Assembly: GCF_000260135.1 (NCBI RefSeq)
Contig: NZ_JH651384.1
Coordinates: forward strand, 2,297,693-2,361,692
Origin: Thiothrix nivea DSM 5205
GTDB lineage: Bacteria; Pseudomonadota; Gammaproteobacteria; Thiotrichales; Thiotrichaceae
Length of the DNA stretch: 64,000 nucleotides
Reading direction: 5' to 3'
In this document: piece by piece, positions 53,434 to 63,686 of the stretch
Numbering within the stretch: position 1 is the first letter of the stretch
Layout of the letters: each line of letters starts with the position of its first letter
Translations under genes and position numbers: made by a program
The notes under the pieces: model-generated
The model's database searches: none
Told to the model about the DNA's origin: nothing
The model's input: only the letters and a program-made list of their open reading frames with translations

Positions 53434-54540
53434 TCAGCTGCTCAGGTTGGCGCGCCCAACAATCAGCGGGTCTACCGGGGTAAGGTTTTTTACATCCTTA
53501 CCCTTGTAAGGCAGTTTGCCCAGCACGTAGCGCATGGCGTTCAGGCGCGCGCGCTTCTTGCAGTCGGACTTGATGATAGTCCATGGGCATTCAGCCGTAT
53601 CGGTGTGGAAAAACATGGCTTCCTTGGCCTTGGTGTATTCCTCCCACTTGTCGAGGGAGGCCAGGTCGATCGGGCTGAGTTTCCACTGCTTGAGTGGGTG
53701 GATTTCGCGTTCCTTGAAGCGGCGGCGCTGCTCCTTGCGGCTGACTGAGAACCAGAACTTGATGACGTGGATGCCGCTGTTGACCAAGTGGCGCTCGAAA
53801 TCAGGCGTCTGCCGCAAGAATTCCAGGTATTCTTCATCGGTGCAGAAGCCCATTACGCGCTCAACGCCGGTACGATTGTACCAGGAGCGGTCAAACAGCA
53901 CGATTTCCCCCGCCGTAGGCAGATGCTGGATGTAACGCTGGAAATACCACTGGCCGCGTTCAGTTTCAGTGGGCTTTTCCAGCGCGATAACGCGCGCGCC
54001 ACGCGGGTTCAGGTGTTCCATGAAACGCTTGATGGTGCCGCCTTTACCCGCTGCGTCACGGCCTTCAAACAGGATCACCACGCGCTGGCCTGTTTCACGT
54101 ACCCATGCCTGTAATTTCAGAAGTTCAACCTGCAAGTGGTATTTCTGCTTTTCATAGCTCTTGCGCGACATGCGGTTTTTGTAGGGGTAAACCGCCGTGC
54201 GCCAGTTTTCCACCAGCTCCTCGTCGGGGCTGATCGGCATTTTGGTTTCCGGTTCTTGCCAGCGCAGCAATGCGGTGCGTAAGGCTTCGGCATCATCCGG
54301 TGACGCGCCAGCAAGGATGGATTCCAGCGTCTTGATGACGGCGGCTGCATCTACCGGCGGCGGTTCGGTATGGGCGAGGATGTCTTCGGCAGCAGCAACC
54401 TTGGCATCTTGCGCTTCAGCAACGGATTGCAGGACTGCGAATGTTTCCACACTCATTTCTGTTACCAGGTCTACGGTTTTATTCGCTTTGATTTCTGCTT
54501 CGTCTTTGTCCATCATTTGCTCCACATGCATCGTTGTCAT
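53434..54540 (-). CDS. ppk2: Polyphosphate kinase 2 with N-terminal extension
   Basis: 368 residues. The core has Walker A FEGRDAAGKGGTIKRF, lid KPTETERGQWYFQRY and Walker B LFDRSWYNRTGVERVMGF, as in PPK2 enzymes that transfer phosphate between polyphosphate and nucleotides. About 110 N-terminal residues, Ala/Glu-rich (EAQDAKVAAAEDILAHTEPPPVDAAAVIKTL), exceed the short one-domain form. Polyphosphate granules are common in filamentous sulfur bacteria. Subclass and direction are not decided by sequence reading alone. Confidence 0.9.
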   Translation of the reverse strand: MTTMHVEQMMDKDEAEIKANKTVDLVTEMSVETFAVLQSVAEAQDAKVAAAEDILAHTEPPPVDAAAVIKTLESILAGASPDDAEALRTALLRWQEPETKMPISPDEELVENWRTAVYPYKNRMSRKSYEKQKYHLQVELLKLQAWVRETGQRVVILFEGRDAAGKGGTIKRFMEHLNPRGARVIALEKPTETERGQWYFQRYIQHLPTAGEIVLFDRSWYNRTGVERVMGFCTDEEYLEFLRQTPDFERHLVNSGIHVIKFWFSVSRKEQRRRFKEREIHPLKQWKLSPIDLASLDKWEEYTKAKEAMFFHTDTAECPWTIIKSDCKKRARLNAMRYVLGKLPYKGKDVKNLTPVDPLIVGRANLSS

Positions 54541-54634
54541 TAAATCTTAATTTATAAATATTAGTGGAAACGGAGGCAAACCGCGCTGACAAATGTCACC
54601 AGTCGCTTTGTGAGGGGCTGGGCGCGGCCAGTAT

Positions 54635-55318
54635 CTAGCACTTTTGATAGCGCAAATCCCACACCCCATGCCCCAACTTGAGGCCACGGTTTTCAAACTT
54701 GGTGAGCGGGCGCTCAAGAGGGCGCGGGGAATAGGGTGGTTCGGCGGCAAGGTTACGGAACTCTGCGCTGGCTTCCAGCACTTGCGCCATGTGTTCGGCG
54801 TAGTTTTCCCAATCGGTTGCCAGGTGGAACACGCCACCCGTGCGCAGGCGTGAGGCAATCAGGCTGACGAAATCCGGCTGCACGATGCGGCGCTTGTGGT
54901 GCTTTTTCTTGTGCCACGGGTCGGGGAAAAACAGTTGCACCCGATCCAGCGAGCCAGGCGGAATACGTTTTTGCAGGATATCCACCGCATCGGTATTCAT
55001 CGCCCGCACGTTTTTCAGCCCCTGTTCACCGACGGTTTTCAGCAGGTGGCCGACGCCGGGGGTATGCACTTCGATGCCGATGAAATCGCGTTCCGGTGCG
55101 GTTGCCGCCATTTGCGCCAAAGACTCGCCGTTGCCGAAGCCGATTTCCAGTGTAACCGGTGCGGTGCGGCCAAACAGTTGAACGAAATCCAGCGGCGGAT
55201 CGGCAGTTTCAATGCCGAATACTGGCCACAGGTCTTCCATGGCCTGTTCCTGCCCCTTGGTCATACGGCCTTGGCGCAGGACGAAGCTTTTGATGGTGCG
55301 GGGGTGTTGGTTTTGCAT
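54635..55318 (-). CDS. trmB: tRNA (guanine-N7-)-methyltransferase TrmB
   Basis: 227 residues. It methylates G46 of tRNAs. The SAM site EIGFGNGESLAQMA, RAMNTDAVDIL, and VQLFFPDPWHKKKHHKRRIVQPDFV (the DPWxKKxHxKRR signature) are complete. The C-terminal LERPLTKFENRGLKLGHGVWDLRY is typical. Single gene between ppk2 and thiG. Confidence 0.95.
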   Translation of the reverse strand: MQNQHPRTIKSFVLRQGRMTKGQEQAMEDLWPVFGIETADPPLDFVQLFGRTAPVTLEIGFGNGESLAQMAATAPERDFIGIEVHTPGVGHLLKTVGEQGLKNVRAMNTDAVDILQKRIPPGSLDRVQLFFPDPWHKKKHHKRRIVQPDFVSLIASRLRTGGVFHLATDWENYAEHMAQVLEASAEFRNLAAEPPYSPRPLERPLTKFENRGLKLGHGVWDLRYQKC

Positions 55319-55340
55319 GTATGTGTTTGCTTGTGAAGAA

Positions 55341-55384
55341 ACCCCTCCTAACCTCCCCTTATCAGGGGAGGGCTGGGGAGGGGT
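55341..55384. repeat. GC-rich imperfect palindrome between trmB and thiG
   Basis: CCTCCCCTTATCAGGGGAGG (55353-55372) is a perfect palindrome, nested between ACCCCTCC and GGAGGGGT arms (55341-55348, 55377-55384). It resembles dispersed intergenic repeats that fold in both strands and might also stop transcription of thiG. Confidence 0.7.
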
Positions 55385-55387
55385 TCC

Positions 55388-56170
55388 CTAAAAAAACGTC
55401 CCGTCAATCGGTGAAGACGCCGAGGCATAACGTTTACGTGGCATCCTCCCCGCCAGGAAGGCTTCCCGCCCGGCCATAATCGCGTGTTTCATGGCCGAAG
55501 CCATCAGTACCGGGTTTTTCGCGGCGGCAATCGCAGTGTTCATCAGCACGCCATCGCAACCCAGTTCCATCGCCACCGCTGCATCGGAAGCCGTTCCCAC
55601 GCCTGCATCCACCAGCACCGGCACTTTGGCGTTGCTGATGATTTCGAGGATGTTGTAAGGGTCGCGGATGCCGAGGCCGGAGCCGATCGGGGCAGCTAAC
55701 GGCATCACTGCCACGCAACCGATTTCTTCCAGCTGGCGGGCAATCAGCGGGTCGGAACTGGTGTAAACCATGACGTCAAAGCCATCTTTCACCAGAATCT
55801 CCGCCGCTTTCAGGGTCTGGATGGTGTCGGGGTAAAGGGTTTTTTCGTCACCCAGCACTTCCAGTTTCACCAGCTTGTGGCCGTCGAGCAGTTCGCGTGC
55901 CAGGCGGCAGGTGCGCACGGCATCCTCGACGTTGTAACAGCCTGCGGTGTTGGGCAGCAGGGTGTAACGATCGAGCGGGATGACATCCAGCAGGTTGGGT
56001 TCATCCTTGTGCTGGCCGATGTTGGTGCGGCGGATGGCGACCGTGATGATCTGCGCGCCGCTGGCTTCGGTAGCAGCTTTAGTTTCAGCGAGATCCTTGT
56101 ATTTGCCAGTGCCGACCAATAGGCGGGAGCTGTATTCCTTGCCCGCAATGGTGAGGGTATCGTTTTGCAT
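55388..56170 (-). CDS. thiG: Thiazole synthase ThiG
   Basis: 260 residues. It makes the thiazole phosphate of thiamine from deoxyxylulose phosphate, glycine-derived imine and ThiS thiocarboxylate. [10 protein letters not shown], the Schiff-base lysine in [18 protein letters not shown], and [33 protein letters not shown] are conserved. It follows thiS by 23 bp. No TPP riboswitch is visible upstream of the gpmI-thiS-thiG unit. Confidence 0.95.
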   Translation of the reverse strand: MQNDTLTIAGKEYSSRLLVGTGKYKDLAETKAATEASGAQIITVAIRRTNIGQHKDEPNLLDVIPLDRYTLLPNTAGCYNVEDAVRTCRLARELLDGHKLVKLEVLGDEKTLYPDTIQTLKAAEILVKDGFDVMVYTSSDPLIARQLEEIGCVAVMPLAAPIGSGLGIRDPYNILEIISNAKVPVLVDAGVGTASDAAVAMELGCDGVLMNTAIAAAKNPVLMASAMKHAIMAGREAFLAGRMPRKRYASASSPIDGTFF

Positions 56171-56193
56171 GTCTGAGTTCCTTTCTTTTACTT

Positions 56194-56396
56194 TTAACCG
56201 CCACCGATGGCGTGGACGATTTCAACGGTATCGTGGGGGTTGAGCATGGCACTGTCAAACTGGCTGCGGGGAACAAGCTCCTGATTGACTTCGACCGCCA
56301 AGCGCTTGCCCTGTATTTCCAGAATGGCCAGCAATTGAGTCACCGTGGTGTCGGTGGGTACGATGTGCGGGGTTCCGTTAACCAGTATTTCCATCA

Positions 56397-56397
<1 letters not shown>
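56194..56397 (-). CDS. thiS: Sulfur carrier protein ThiS
   Basis: 67 residues with a ubiquitin-like fold. The C-terminus AIGGG supplies the Gly that becomes the thiocarboxylate. Activation requires a ThiF/MoeB-type enzyme; the candidate in the window is moeB at 13012. The ATG at 56397 shares bases with the gpmI stop (TGATG), so the two are translated together. Confidence 0.9.
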
Positions 56398-57968
<1,571 letters not shown>

Positions 57969-58140
57969 TGTTTGCCCTCTGTTGTCATGCAGTCCGTCGT
58001 GAAGTCGCGCATTGTAGCAGGTAATGCTGTAACTTGCTTTTGGATTTGACTTTCAAAAGGTTTTACGTTAGTAAGGAAATTGTCATAAAAATAGGGTAAT
58101 CATAGTAATAACAACAACTTCAACGAAAAGGGGCTGCCTC

Positions 58141-58914
58141 ATGAATATACAAACAGTTGAATTCCGGCGCTGCTTTGCCTGGCTGGGCGCGGGTTGGTAT
58201 GCATTCAAAAGTAACCTGGGTGCATGGCTGGCGCTCTCCATCGTGTTCCTGTTGGCCGTCATGTTGTTGGGGATGTTGCCGTTTATTGGCATCCCGCTGA
58301 TTATGCTGTTCGTTCCCCTGCTGCTGACCGGGTTGCTGGTGACAGCCCACAAATCCCTGACCGGCTCGCTGGCGCAGGTGGAAGACATCTTGTTGGGTTT
58401 TAATGATGAACGTTTCCGGCAGCCCTTGCTGCTGCTGGGTGGCGCGATGGTGGTGGGAACGCTGTTCTTGCTGGTGATGTTTTACCCGCTGAGTTGGGAG
58501 TTGCTCAAGGCATCCTACCTCCCTGGCAGTGATACGCAAGCGAACGCAGTCTTGCTGGAGGTGGCGGAAACCTCCCCCCTTGGCCTGCTGTTGCAGTTGG
58601 GTATGGCGGGCGTGATCCTGATGGCATTCTTTTACGCAACGCCACTACTGGTGTTCGAGGGGCTGGAGCCGCTGGATGCCATCATGACCAGTTTGCAAGC
58701 CTGTTTGAAAAATGCCGTGCCCCTGGGCTTGTTCGCTATTATGGTCGTGGGCTTGGCAATACTGGCTGCGTTTGCGTTCGGGTTGGGCTATCTGGTGCTG
58801 ATCCCGGTGCTGACGGGAGCCAGTTATGCCAGCTTCCGTGATGTGTTCGACCCTGTGGAAAATGCCAACCCACCCCAAGAGCACAGGGGGCAAGCACGCG
58901 TCATTGGCGAGTAG
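58141..58914 (+). CDS. BPSS1780-family multi-pass membrane protein
   Basis: 257 residues. RCFAWLGAGWYAFKSNLGAW at the N-terminus, then about six hydrophobic segments (LALSIVFLLAVMLLGMLPFI, PLLLLGGAMVVGTLFLLVMF). The family has no known function. The upstream 58050-58140 region has TTGACT and TATAGTA-like promoter bases. Confidence 0.75.
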   Translation: MNIQTVEFRRCFAWLGAGWYAFKSNLGAWLALSIVFLLAVMLLGMLPFIGIPLIMLFVPLLLTGLLVTAHKSLTGSLAQVEDILLGFNDERFRQPLLLLGGAMVVGTLFLLVMFYPLSWELLKASYLPGSDTQANAVLLEVAETSPLGLLLQLGMAGVILMAFFYATPLLVFEGLEPLDAIMTSLQACLKNAVPLGLFAIMVVGLAILAAFAFGLGYLVLIPVLTGASYASFRDVFDPVENANPPQEHRGQARVIGE

Positions 58915-58980
58915 CTTGTCTTGCCTTCTCGTCCTGCTGAGCTGCTACACTGTCAGCATGAAGGTTAGGAACAGGCTTCC

Positions 58981-59157
58981 ATGAAAATTCCCTACGGCGA
59001 GAGCAATGGTGAAGCCGGGTGGGGAGCGAAAAAGCAGGAGGGCGTGGGGCAGGTTCAGGGCTATTTGCAGTTGCCTGCCATTGCCGCCTTACCCAAGCTC
59101 AGTGCGTGGCTGATGCTGACCGATAGCGAGCGGGTAGAGGTGCTCTGCGTCGGCTAA
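58981..59157 (+). CDS. Small hypothetical ORF (58 aa)
   Basis: Begins MKIPYGESNGEAGWGAKKQ and ends LTDSERVEVLCVG. AGGA lies 9 bp before the ATG. The first nine residues recall the start of AAA-ATPase_like/DUF1703 proteins (as at 23483), but the remainder does not, so it may be a deletion relic of such a gene. Weak call. Confidence 0.35.
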   Translation: MKIPYGESNGEAGWGAKKQEGVGQVQGYLQLPAIAALPKLSAWLMLTDSERVEVLCVG

Positions 59158-59199
59158 AGTGTGTAGGAGGGGGCGTAATTCCCCCCCCCCCTGAAATAC

Positions 59200-60270
59200 C
59201 TATTCATCATTGTGCTTGTCCTCTTCCCCTTTGCGGAAGTTCTCTTCCATCTTCTTGAACTCTTTATCCATGCGCTCAAGCTCTGCCTCCATTTCCTCGT
59301 CGGTCAGGGGGCGGAACGCTTCATCATCGGAGGATTGGGTTGCAACCGTTTCTTCGTAAGTGTAATGCTCGTCTTCCCAAACGGTGGCTGTAGCTGCCGC
59401 AGCACCTGCCGCGCTTGCCCCAGCAGCCACAGCCCCGGAGGCTTGGGCCGGATCGGATGGCGGTCTGATTTCACGCTGATATTCCGCCAACTCACGCGCT
59501 TCCTTTTCCGCACCCGCTTTTTGTATCTGCTTGTCAAACAGTCGGCTGGCCAGTAAACCAACCTCAAACAACAGCCACATCGGCACTGCCAGCATCACCT
59601 GTGACAGAACATCCGGCGGCGTCAGCAACATGCCAACGATGAAAGCGACTACCACGACGTAAGGGCGGGATTTTTCCAGTGCTTCACGGCTGGCAATGCC
59701 GGTGCTGATCAGCAGGATGGTGGCCACCGGCATTTCAAAGCCAATGCCAAACGCCATGAACATCATCATGACAAAATCGAGGTATTCGGCAATATCCGGC
59801 GTGACCGCGACATTGCTGGGCGCAAAGCCGGGCAGGATGCTGAAAATCATCGGCAGCACAGCGAAATAGGCAAACGCCATGCCGAGGTAGAACAGCACCA
59901 CGCTGGACAACAACAGCGGCGTCACCAGTTTCTTTTCGTGCTGGTAAAGCCCCGGCGCGACAAACCCCCACACCTGATACAGCACGTAGGGCAGTGCCAA
60001 CACAAATGCCACCATCAGCGCCAGCTTGTAGGGGATGAAAAACGGTGAAGCTACCCCAACCGCAATCAGTTTCTGCCCTTCCGGCAGTTGTCGCACCAAC
60101 GGGTCAGACAGCAGGTTGTAAAGATCCTGCGCAAACGGCATCAGGATCAGGAACACGATGCCAATCGCCATCACCATGCGCAGCAAACGGTCGCGCAACT
60201 CAATCAGGTGTGCGAGGAAACCGAGTTCCTCACCGTCTTCGGCGGCTGGTGGCTTAGCGTTTTTGCTCAT
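59200..60270 (-). CDS. tatC: Twin-arginine translocase subunit TatC with long acidic C-terminus
   Basis: 356 residues against about 250 in most TatC. Six helices; LGFLAHLIELRDRLLRMVMAIG is the N-terminal signal-recognition part and FVAPGLYQHEKKL the cytoplasmic loop. The last 100 residues are a cytoplasmic tail, first Pro/Ala-rich (GAVAAGASAAGAAAATATVW) and then acidic (LTDEEMEAELERMDKEF). Such tails occur in some gammaproteobacteria. A run of 11 C (59181-59191) lies just after the stop. Confidence 0.93.
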   Translation of the reverse strand: MSKNAKPPAAEDGEELGFLAHLIELRDRLLRMVMAIGIVFLILMPFAQDLYNLLSDPLVRQLPEGQKLIAVGVASPFFIPYKLALMVAFVLALPYVLYQVWGFVAPGLYQHEKKLVTPLLLSSVVLFYLGMAFAYFAVLPMIFSILPGFAPSNVAVTPDIAEYLDFVMMMFMAFGIGFEMPVATILLISTGIASREALEKSRPYVVVVAFIVGMLLTPPDVLSQVMLAVPMWLLFEVGLLASRLFDKQIQKAGAEKEARELAEYQREIRPPSDPAQASGAVAAGASAAGAAAATATVWEDEHYTYEETVATQSSDDEAFRPLTDEEMEAELERMDKEFKKMEENFRKGEEDKHNDE

Positions 60271-60559
60271 CGTTGGCGGGGGTAGTCGTGTCTTCGATGG
60301 AATGGCGGATGTCGTCGGTTTTTTGCTGCATCAGGTTGCGCAGTTCGCGGATTTCTTCTTCCTGCTTGTTCAGCATGGAACGCATTTCCTCGGTGCGCAA
60401 TTCGCGCTCGATGTCAGCACGGGTGGTAGCGATGAAGGCGCGCGCTTTGCCAACCAAGCGACCAGCCTTACGCGCCAGTCCCGGCAGACGCTCGGGGCCA
60501 ATCACCAGCAGGGCGATGACACCCACCAGCAGCATTTCGAGGAAACTGGATTCAAACAT
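60254..60559 (-). CDS. tatB: Sec-independent translocase protein TatB
   Basis: 101 residues. One membrane helix (FLEMLLVGVIALLVIGPERLP, with the Glu8-type acidic residue and the hinge GPERLP) precedes a long amphipathic helix. It overlaps tatC by 17 bp and follows tatA by 23 bp, in the usual tatABC order. Confidence 0.93.
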   Translation of the reverse strand: MFESSFLEMLLVGVIALLVIGPERLPGLARKAGRLVGKARAFIATTRADIERELRTEEMRSMLNKQEEEIRELRNLMQQKTDDIRHSIEDTTTPANDEQKR

Positions 60560-60582
60560 GGTTTGTACCTGTCAGTAAGGCA

Positions 60583-60819
60583 TCAAACCTTGTCTTTTTC
60601 CTTCGCTTCCGAGTCGAACACCCGGCCACCGCCTTGCTGTGTCACTTGGTCAGCAGGTTTGTCAGTCTCTTCTTCACCATCCTTCATGGATTTCTTGAAG
60701 TTCTTGAAGGTTTCACCCAGGTCGCTGCCCATGTTGCGCAGGCGCTTGGTGCCGAACAGCAGCAGGATGATGACCAGAATCAGTAACAATGACCAAGGGC
60801 TGATACCACCTAAACCCAT
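60583..60819 (-). CDS. tatA: Sec-independent translocase protein TatA
   Basis: 78 residues. One helix (ISPWSLLLILVIILLLFGTKRL, FGxKRLR hinge) and an amphipathic helix (NMGSDLGETFKNFKKSMK) form the pore component. The C-terminus is charged. It follows hisE by 17 bp, a gene order common in proteobacteria. Confidence 0.94.
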   Translation of the reverse strand: MGLGGISPWSLLLILVIILLLFGTKRLRNMGSDLGETFKNFKKSMKDGEEETDKPADQVTQQGGGRVFDSEAKEKDKV

Positions 60820-60836
60820 TTCCTTATCTCCTTGCG

Positions 60837-61169
60837 TTAATCTTTACGGCTGGCTTTTTCCACCAGACCCGACATGCCAAAGCGGCGTGCGAGTTCGTTC
60901 AGCACGTCGTCGGGGTGCAGGTTCTGCTGCGCCAGTAACACCAACGTATGAAACCACAAATCCGCGACCTCATACACAATCTTTTCTTTGTCGCCGTCTT
61001 TGGCTGCCATCACCGTCTCGGTGGCTTCCTCGCCAACCTTTTTCAGGATGGCATCCAGCCCCTTGTGGTAGAGCTTGGCGACGTAGGAACTGTCTGGTTG
61101 CGCGTGTTTGCGCTCTTCCAACACAGCAGCCAGTTGTGAGAGTACGGAGTGATTCATCATAGGGGGCAT
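60837..61169 (-). CDS. hisE: Phosphoribosyl-ATP pyrophosphatase HisE
   Basis: 110 residues. Second step of histidine synthesis. [34 protein letters not shown] and [14 protein letters not shown] are the all-alpha NTP pyrophosphohydrolase motifs with metal-binding Glu/Asp. The start is uncertain among ATGs at 61169, 61160 and 61157; none has a clear ribosome binding site. No hisI fusion. Confidence 0.93.
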   Translation of the reverse strand: MPPMMNHSVLSQLAAVLEERKHAQPDSSYVAKLYHKGLDAILKKVGEEATETVMAAKDGDKEKIVYEVADLWFHTLVLLAQQNLHPDDVLNELARRFGMSGLVEKASRKD

Positions 61170-61207
61170 TATATAGGGGAATCCGTATAAAAACAGTTAA
61201 CGTTGTT

Positions 61208-63121
61208 TCATTCTGCCGTCGAGCCGCGACCAGGGCGGCGGAGAGATTCTCCAGCCAGCCCCTGCAATAGCTTGTCATAGGCGGGCACATGCAGGTAGCC
61301 TTCTTCCTTGACCGCGACAGCCAGGCCATGCTGGGTGGCAATTTCCGCGACGGCTGCGGTTTCCAGCCCGCCGTTTGCTGCCAGTGCGTCAGCCAGATCC
61401 AGCATCAGTGCGCGGTGTTGCGCCAACAATTCGCGGGTTTCACTGGCCAGGCGCATCATCATTTTTTCCACGTCGGTGTCGGTAATGTTCTGATCCATCT
61501 TGTAGGCATGGTCTTCGAGGATGTAGCACGCCTGGAATTCAGCATCGAAACCGTAGCGGCGCACATAATCCAGCGCCAGGGTAGTGGCCTGTTCGCGGTC
61601 ATTTTCGCGCCCGGTGGAAGCATTCAGCACCCCAAACACGATGTCTTCCGCAATTCCGCCCGCCAAGTAGACCTTGATCATGTCGAGCATGGAACGGTGG
61701 GTGCGATGGATCTGGTGCGGGAAGGTGAACCCGCCCGCGTAGGCGTTGGCAATGCGGCTTTTCAGTTGCAGCGGTGCCAGCCCGAACAGCAGCATGTAAA
61801 CCACCGCATGGCCAGCTTCATGAACGCTGATGTTGGCGACAGTAGCCTGCTCATTGCTGGCGCGGATGGTGTCGATGCGCCCCACGTAGGGGTAATGCAA
61901 GGTTTCGTTGCCCACTTGCGCCACAATCTGTTTGGCTGCTTCATCGTAAGCGACCCGGATGCTGTCGGCATCCACCGACAGGGCGTGCAGCAATAATTTC
62001 GACAGGTTCACTTCCAGAATGTCGGTGACGCTGGAAAATACCGGGCGTACCCCCTGAACCGGGAACACGCCGTTGCGGTAAATCAGGCGGGCGATACTGG
62101 TATCCACCACCAGTTGTATGCCGGTACGTTCTTGCGTTTCCTGTTGCACGCGCTCGATTTCGCGCGCGATCAGGGCGCTGAAATCCTGTTTGCGCAAGCT
62201 GGGGTAAATCAGGTGGATATTACCAAAACGAGCCACCTGTTCCGGACGGAACTTGCGCATCAGTGCGGCCTTCACGTCCATCAGGGTCACTTTGGTGGTG
62301 AAGGCGTGGAAAATGTCCGCGTCTACTTCGGTTTCCGCCGCTTGTGTCGCCATGTGAAAAGCGTCATCGAGGTTGCCGGAAATCAGGATCAGGGTCTTGG
62401 CGTGGTTGATTGGCTCGTAAATGGTCTTTTGCCGCTTGGCCTGCATGATCAGGTCTACCATGTCGTCTTCCGACAGGTTGAGCAGTTCCTCCATGTCGAG
62501 GCTGAGGTTAAGCGCTTTTTTCAGCGAAATCGCTTCCCACGAACTCAGGAAATAGGCGGAATCCGCCACGCTTTCCCCGCTCTGGCGCTTGCGCTGGAGA
62601 TCCTGACGGCGCTGGTAGTAGCTGAACAGGAAGCTATCCAGATCGTCGCGCTGCTTTTTCGACAAATGCCCGTCAGAGAGCAATTCCCAGAAATCCATAA
62701 ACTTGGTTTGCGGCAGCGGTTTGCCATCCACTTCCAGGGTGTTGAAGCGCTGGATTTCGTCAAACAGCACTACACAGGGCTGGCCGTCGTGGAATTCGTA
62801 GTTTTCCAGCACCGCCGACACTGAAGAGTTCCATGAAGTCTGGTCGACGTTGGAGAGTTCGATTTCGGTGAAACGATCCTGAAAGTGCAGGTGCTTGACC
62901 AGTTGGCGCACCAGGTCGGTTTTGCCTACCCCAGTCATGCCCCACAGGTTGACGATCACCGGACGCTTGAGCAGTTCCGGTAGCAGATACCAGACCTGGA
63001 TGTAATCAATCAGGTCGTCAATGATCTTGTCAATGCCGATGAAATGGTGTTTCAACGCCTGTTTGGCCGCTTCCAGCGTGGCCTTGCGCTCCTGGATCAG
63101 GTGCTTGTCGAATGTCAGCAT
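61208..63121 (-). CDS. AAA+ ATPase of Clp type fused to an M41-like zinc peptidase
   Basis: 637 residues. The N-terminal AAA+ module (about 40-390) has Walker A NLWGMTGVGKTDLV and Walker B CVVLFDEIQRF, and an arginine-rich MRKFRPEQVARFGNIHLIYPSL as in ClpB/ClpX sensor regions. The C-terminal part has VHEAGHAVVYMLLFG (zinc HExxH with Glu) and TGRENDREQATTLALDYVRRYGF, which is the FtsH third-ligand block. FtsH normally pairs M41 with its own AAA and two membrane helices; here there are none and the ATPase is of another clade. It is probably a soluble ATP-dependent protease. It sits between hisE and a hypothetical gene in the his block. Confidence 0.8.
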   Translation of the reverse strand: MLTFDKHLIQERKATLEAAKQALKHHFIGIDKIIDDLIDYIQVWYLLPELLKRPVIVNLWGMTGVGKTDLVRQLVKHLHFQDRFTEIELSNVDQTSWNSSVSAVLENYEFHDGQPCVVLFDEIQRFNTLEVDGKPLPQTKFMDFWELLSDGHLSKKQRDDLDSFLFSYYQRRQDLQRKRQSGESVADSAYFLSSWEAISLKKALNLSLDMEELLNLSEDDMVDLIMQAKRQKTIYEPINHAKTLILISGNLDDAFHMATQAAETEVDADIFHAFTTKVTLMDVKAALMRKFRPEQVARFGNIHLIYPSLRKQDFSALIAREIERVQQETQERTGIQLVVDTSIARLIYRNGVFPVQGVRPVFSSVTDILEVNLSKLLLHALSVDADSIRVAYDEAAKQIVAQVGNETLHYPYVGRIDTIRASNEQATVANISVHEAGHAVVYMLLFGLAPLQLKSRIANAYAGGFTFPHQIHRTHRSMLDMIKVYLAGGIAEDIVFGVLNASTGRENDREQATTLALDYVRRYGFDAEFQACYILEDHAYKMDQNITDTDVEKMMMRLASETRELLAQHRALMLDLADALAANGGLETAAVAEIATQHGLAVAVKEEGYLHVPAYDKLLQGLAGESLRRPGRGSTAE

Positions 63122-63164
63122 CAGTATTACCTGCCGTTAGGCAGTCGGTTTGTTATGAATATCG

Positions 63165-63686
63165 CTAATTCAGCCGATGGGCGGCGACTGGTGCGCTGGT
63201 TTCGGTGACGCCCTGCAACAGTTCCGGCATGTTCCAGTCGGATTTCTGCGCCGCATCGTCCAGCAACTTGCACAGTAAGTGTAACAGATCGTGGGTCAGG
63301 GTCAGGTCAATACCTTTGCCGTCGTTGTCTTTCAGGGCAAACGCAAAACTGCCGTTCTCCTTATTGCGGAAGCCGACCCGCACAATCAGCAGCGGGTCTT
63401 GCCCTAATGGCAGGTTTTCGGTTTCCCGGAACGGGTTGTTGAATTCGGCTTTGCTTTGCGCGCGTTCGTGCTCAAAAGCCATAATGGCCTGACGGGAACT
63501 GTAATCCAGTTGTTGCCGGGCAGCCGGGGACGACACCAGCCCTTCCTGCAATACCGGCCACAGGCGCAGCAGCAAACGGCGGGTAAACCAGAAGCGGAAT
63601 TCCTCCCCCGCGACTGTGTTCATGCGCAGCAGGATGCGGTCTTCTTCCTCGATATAACGGATTTGTAACTGGGAAGGGGCAGCCAT
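63165..63686 (-). CDS. Conserved hypothetical protein (173 aa)
   Basis: Begins [24 protein letters not shown] with FRFWFTRRLLLRLWPVL. It resembles uncharacterised gammaproteobacterial proteins found near hisF. No signal peptide. It starts immediately after the hisF stop and is likely co-transcribed. Function unknown. Confidence 0.7.
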   Translation of the reverse strand: MAAPSQLQIRYIEEEDRILLRMNTVAGEEFRFWFTRRLLLRLWPVLQEGLVSSPAARQQLDYSSRQAIMAFEHERAQSKAEFNNPFRETENLPLGQDPLLIVRVGFRNKENGSFAFALKDNDGKGIDLTLTHDLLHLLCKLLDDAAQKSDWNMPELLQGVTETSAPVAAHRLN

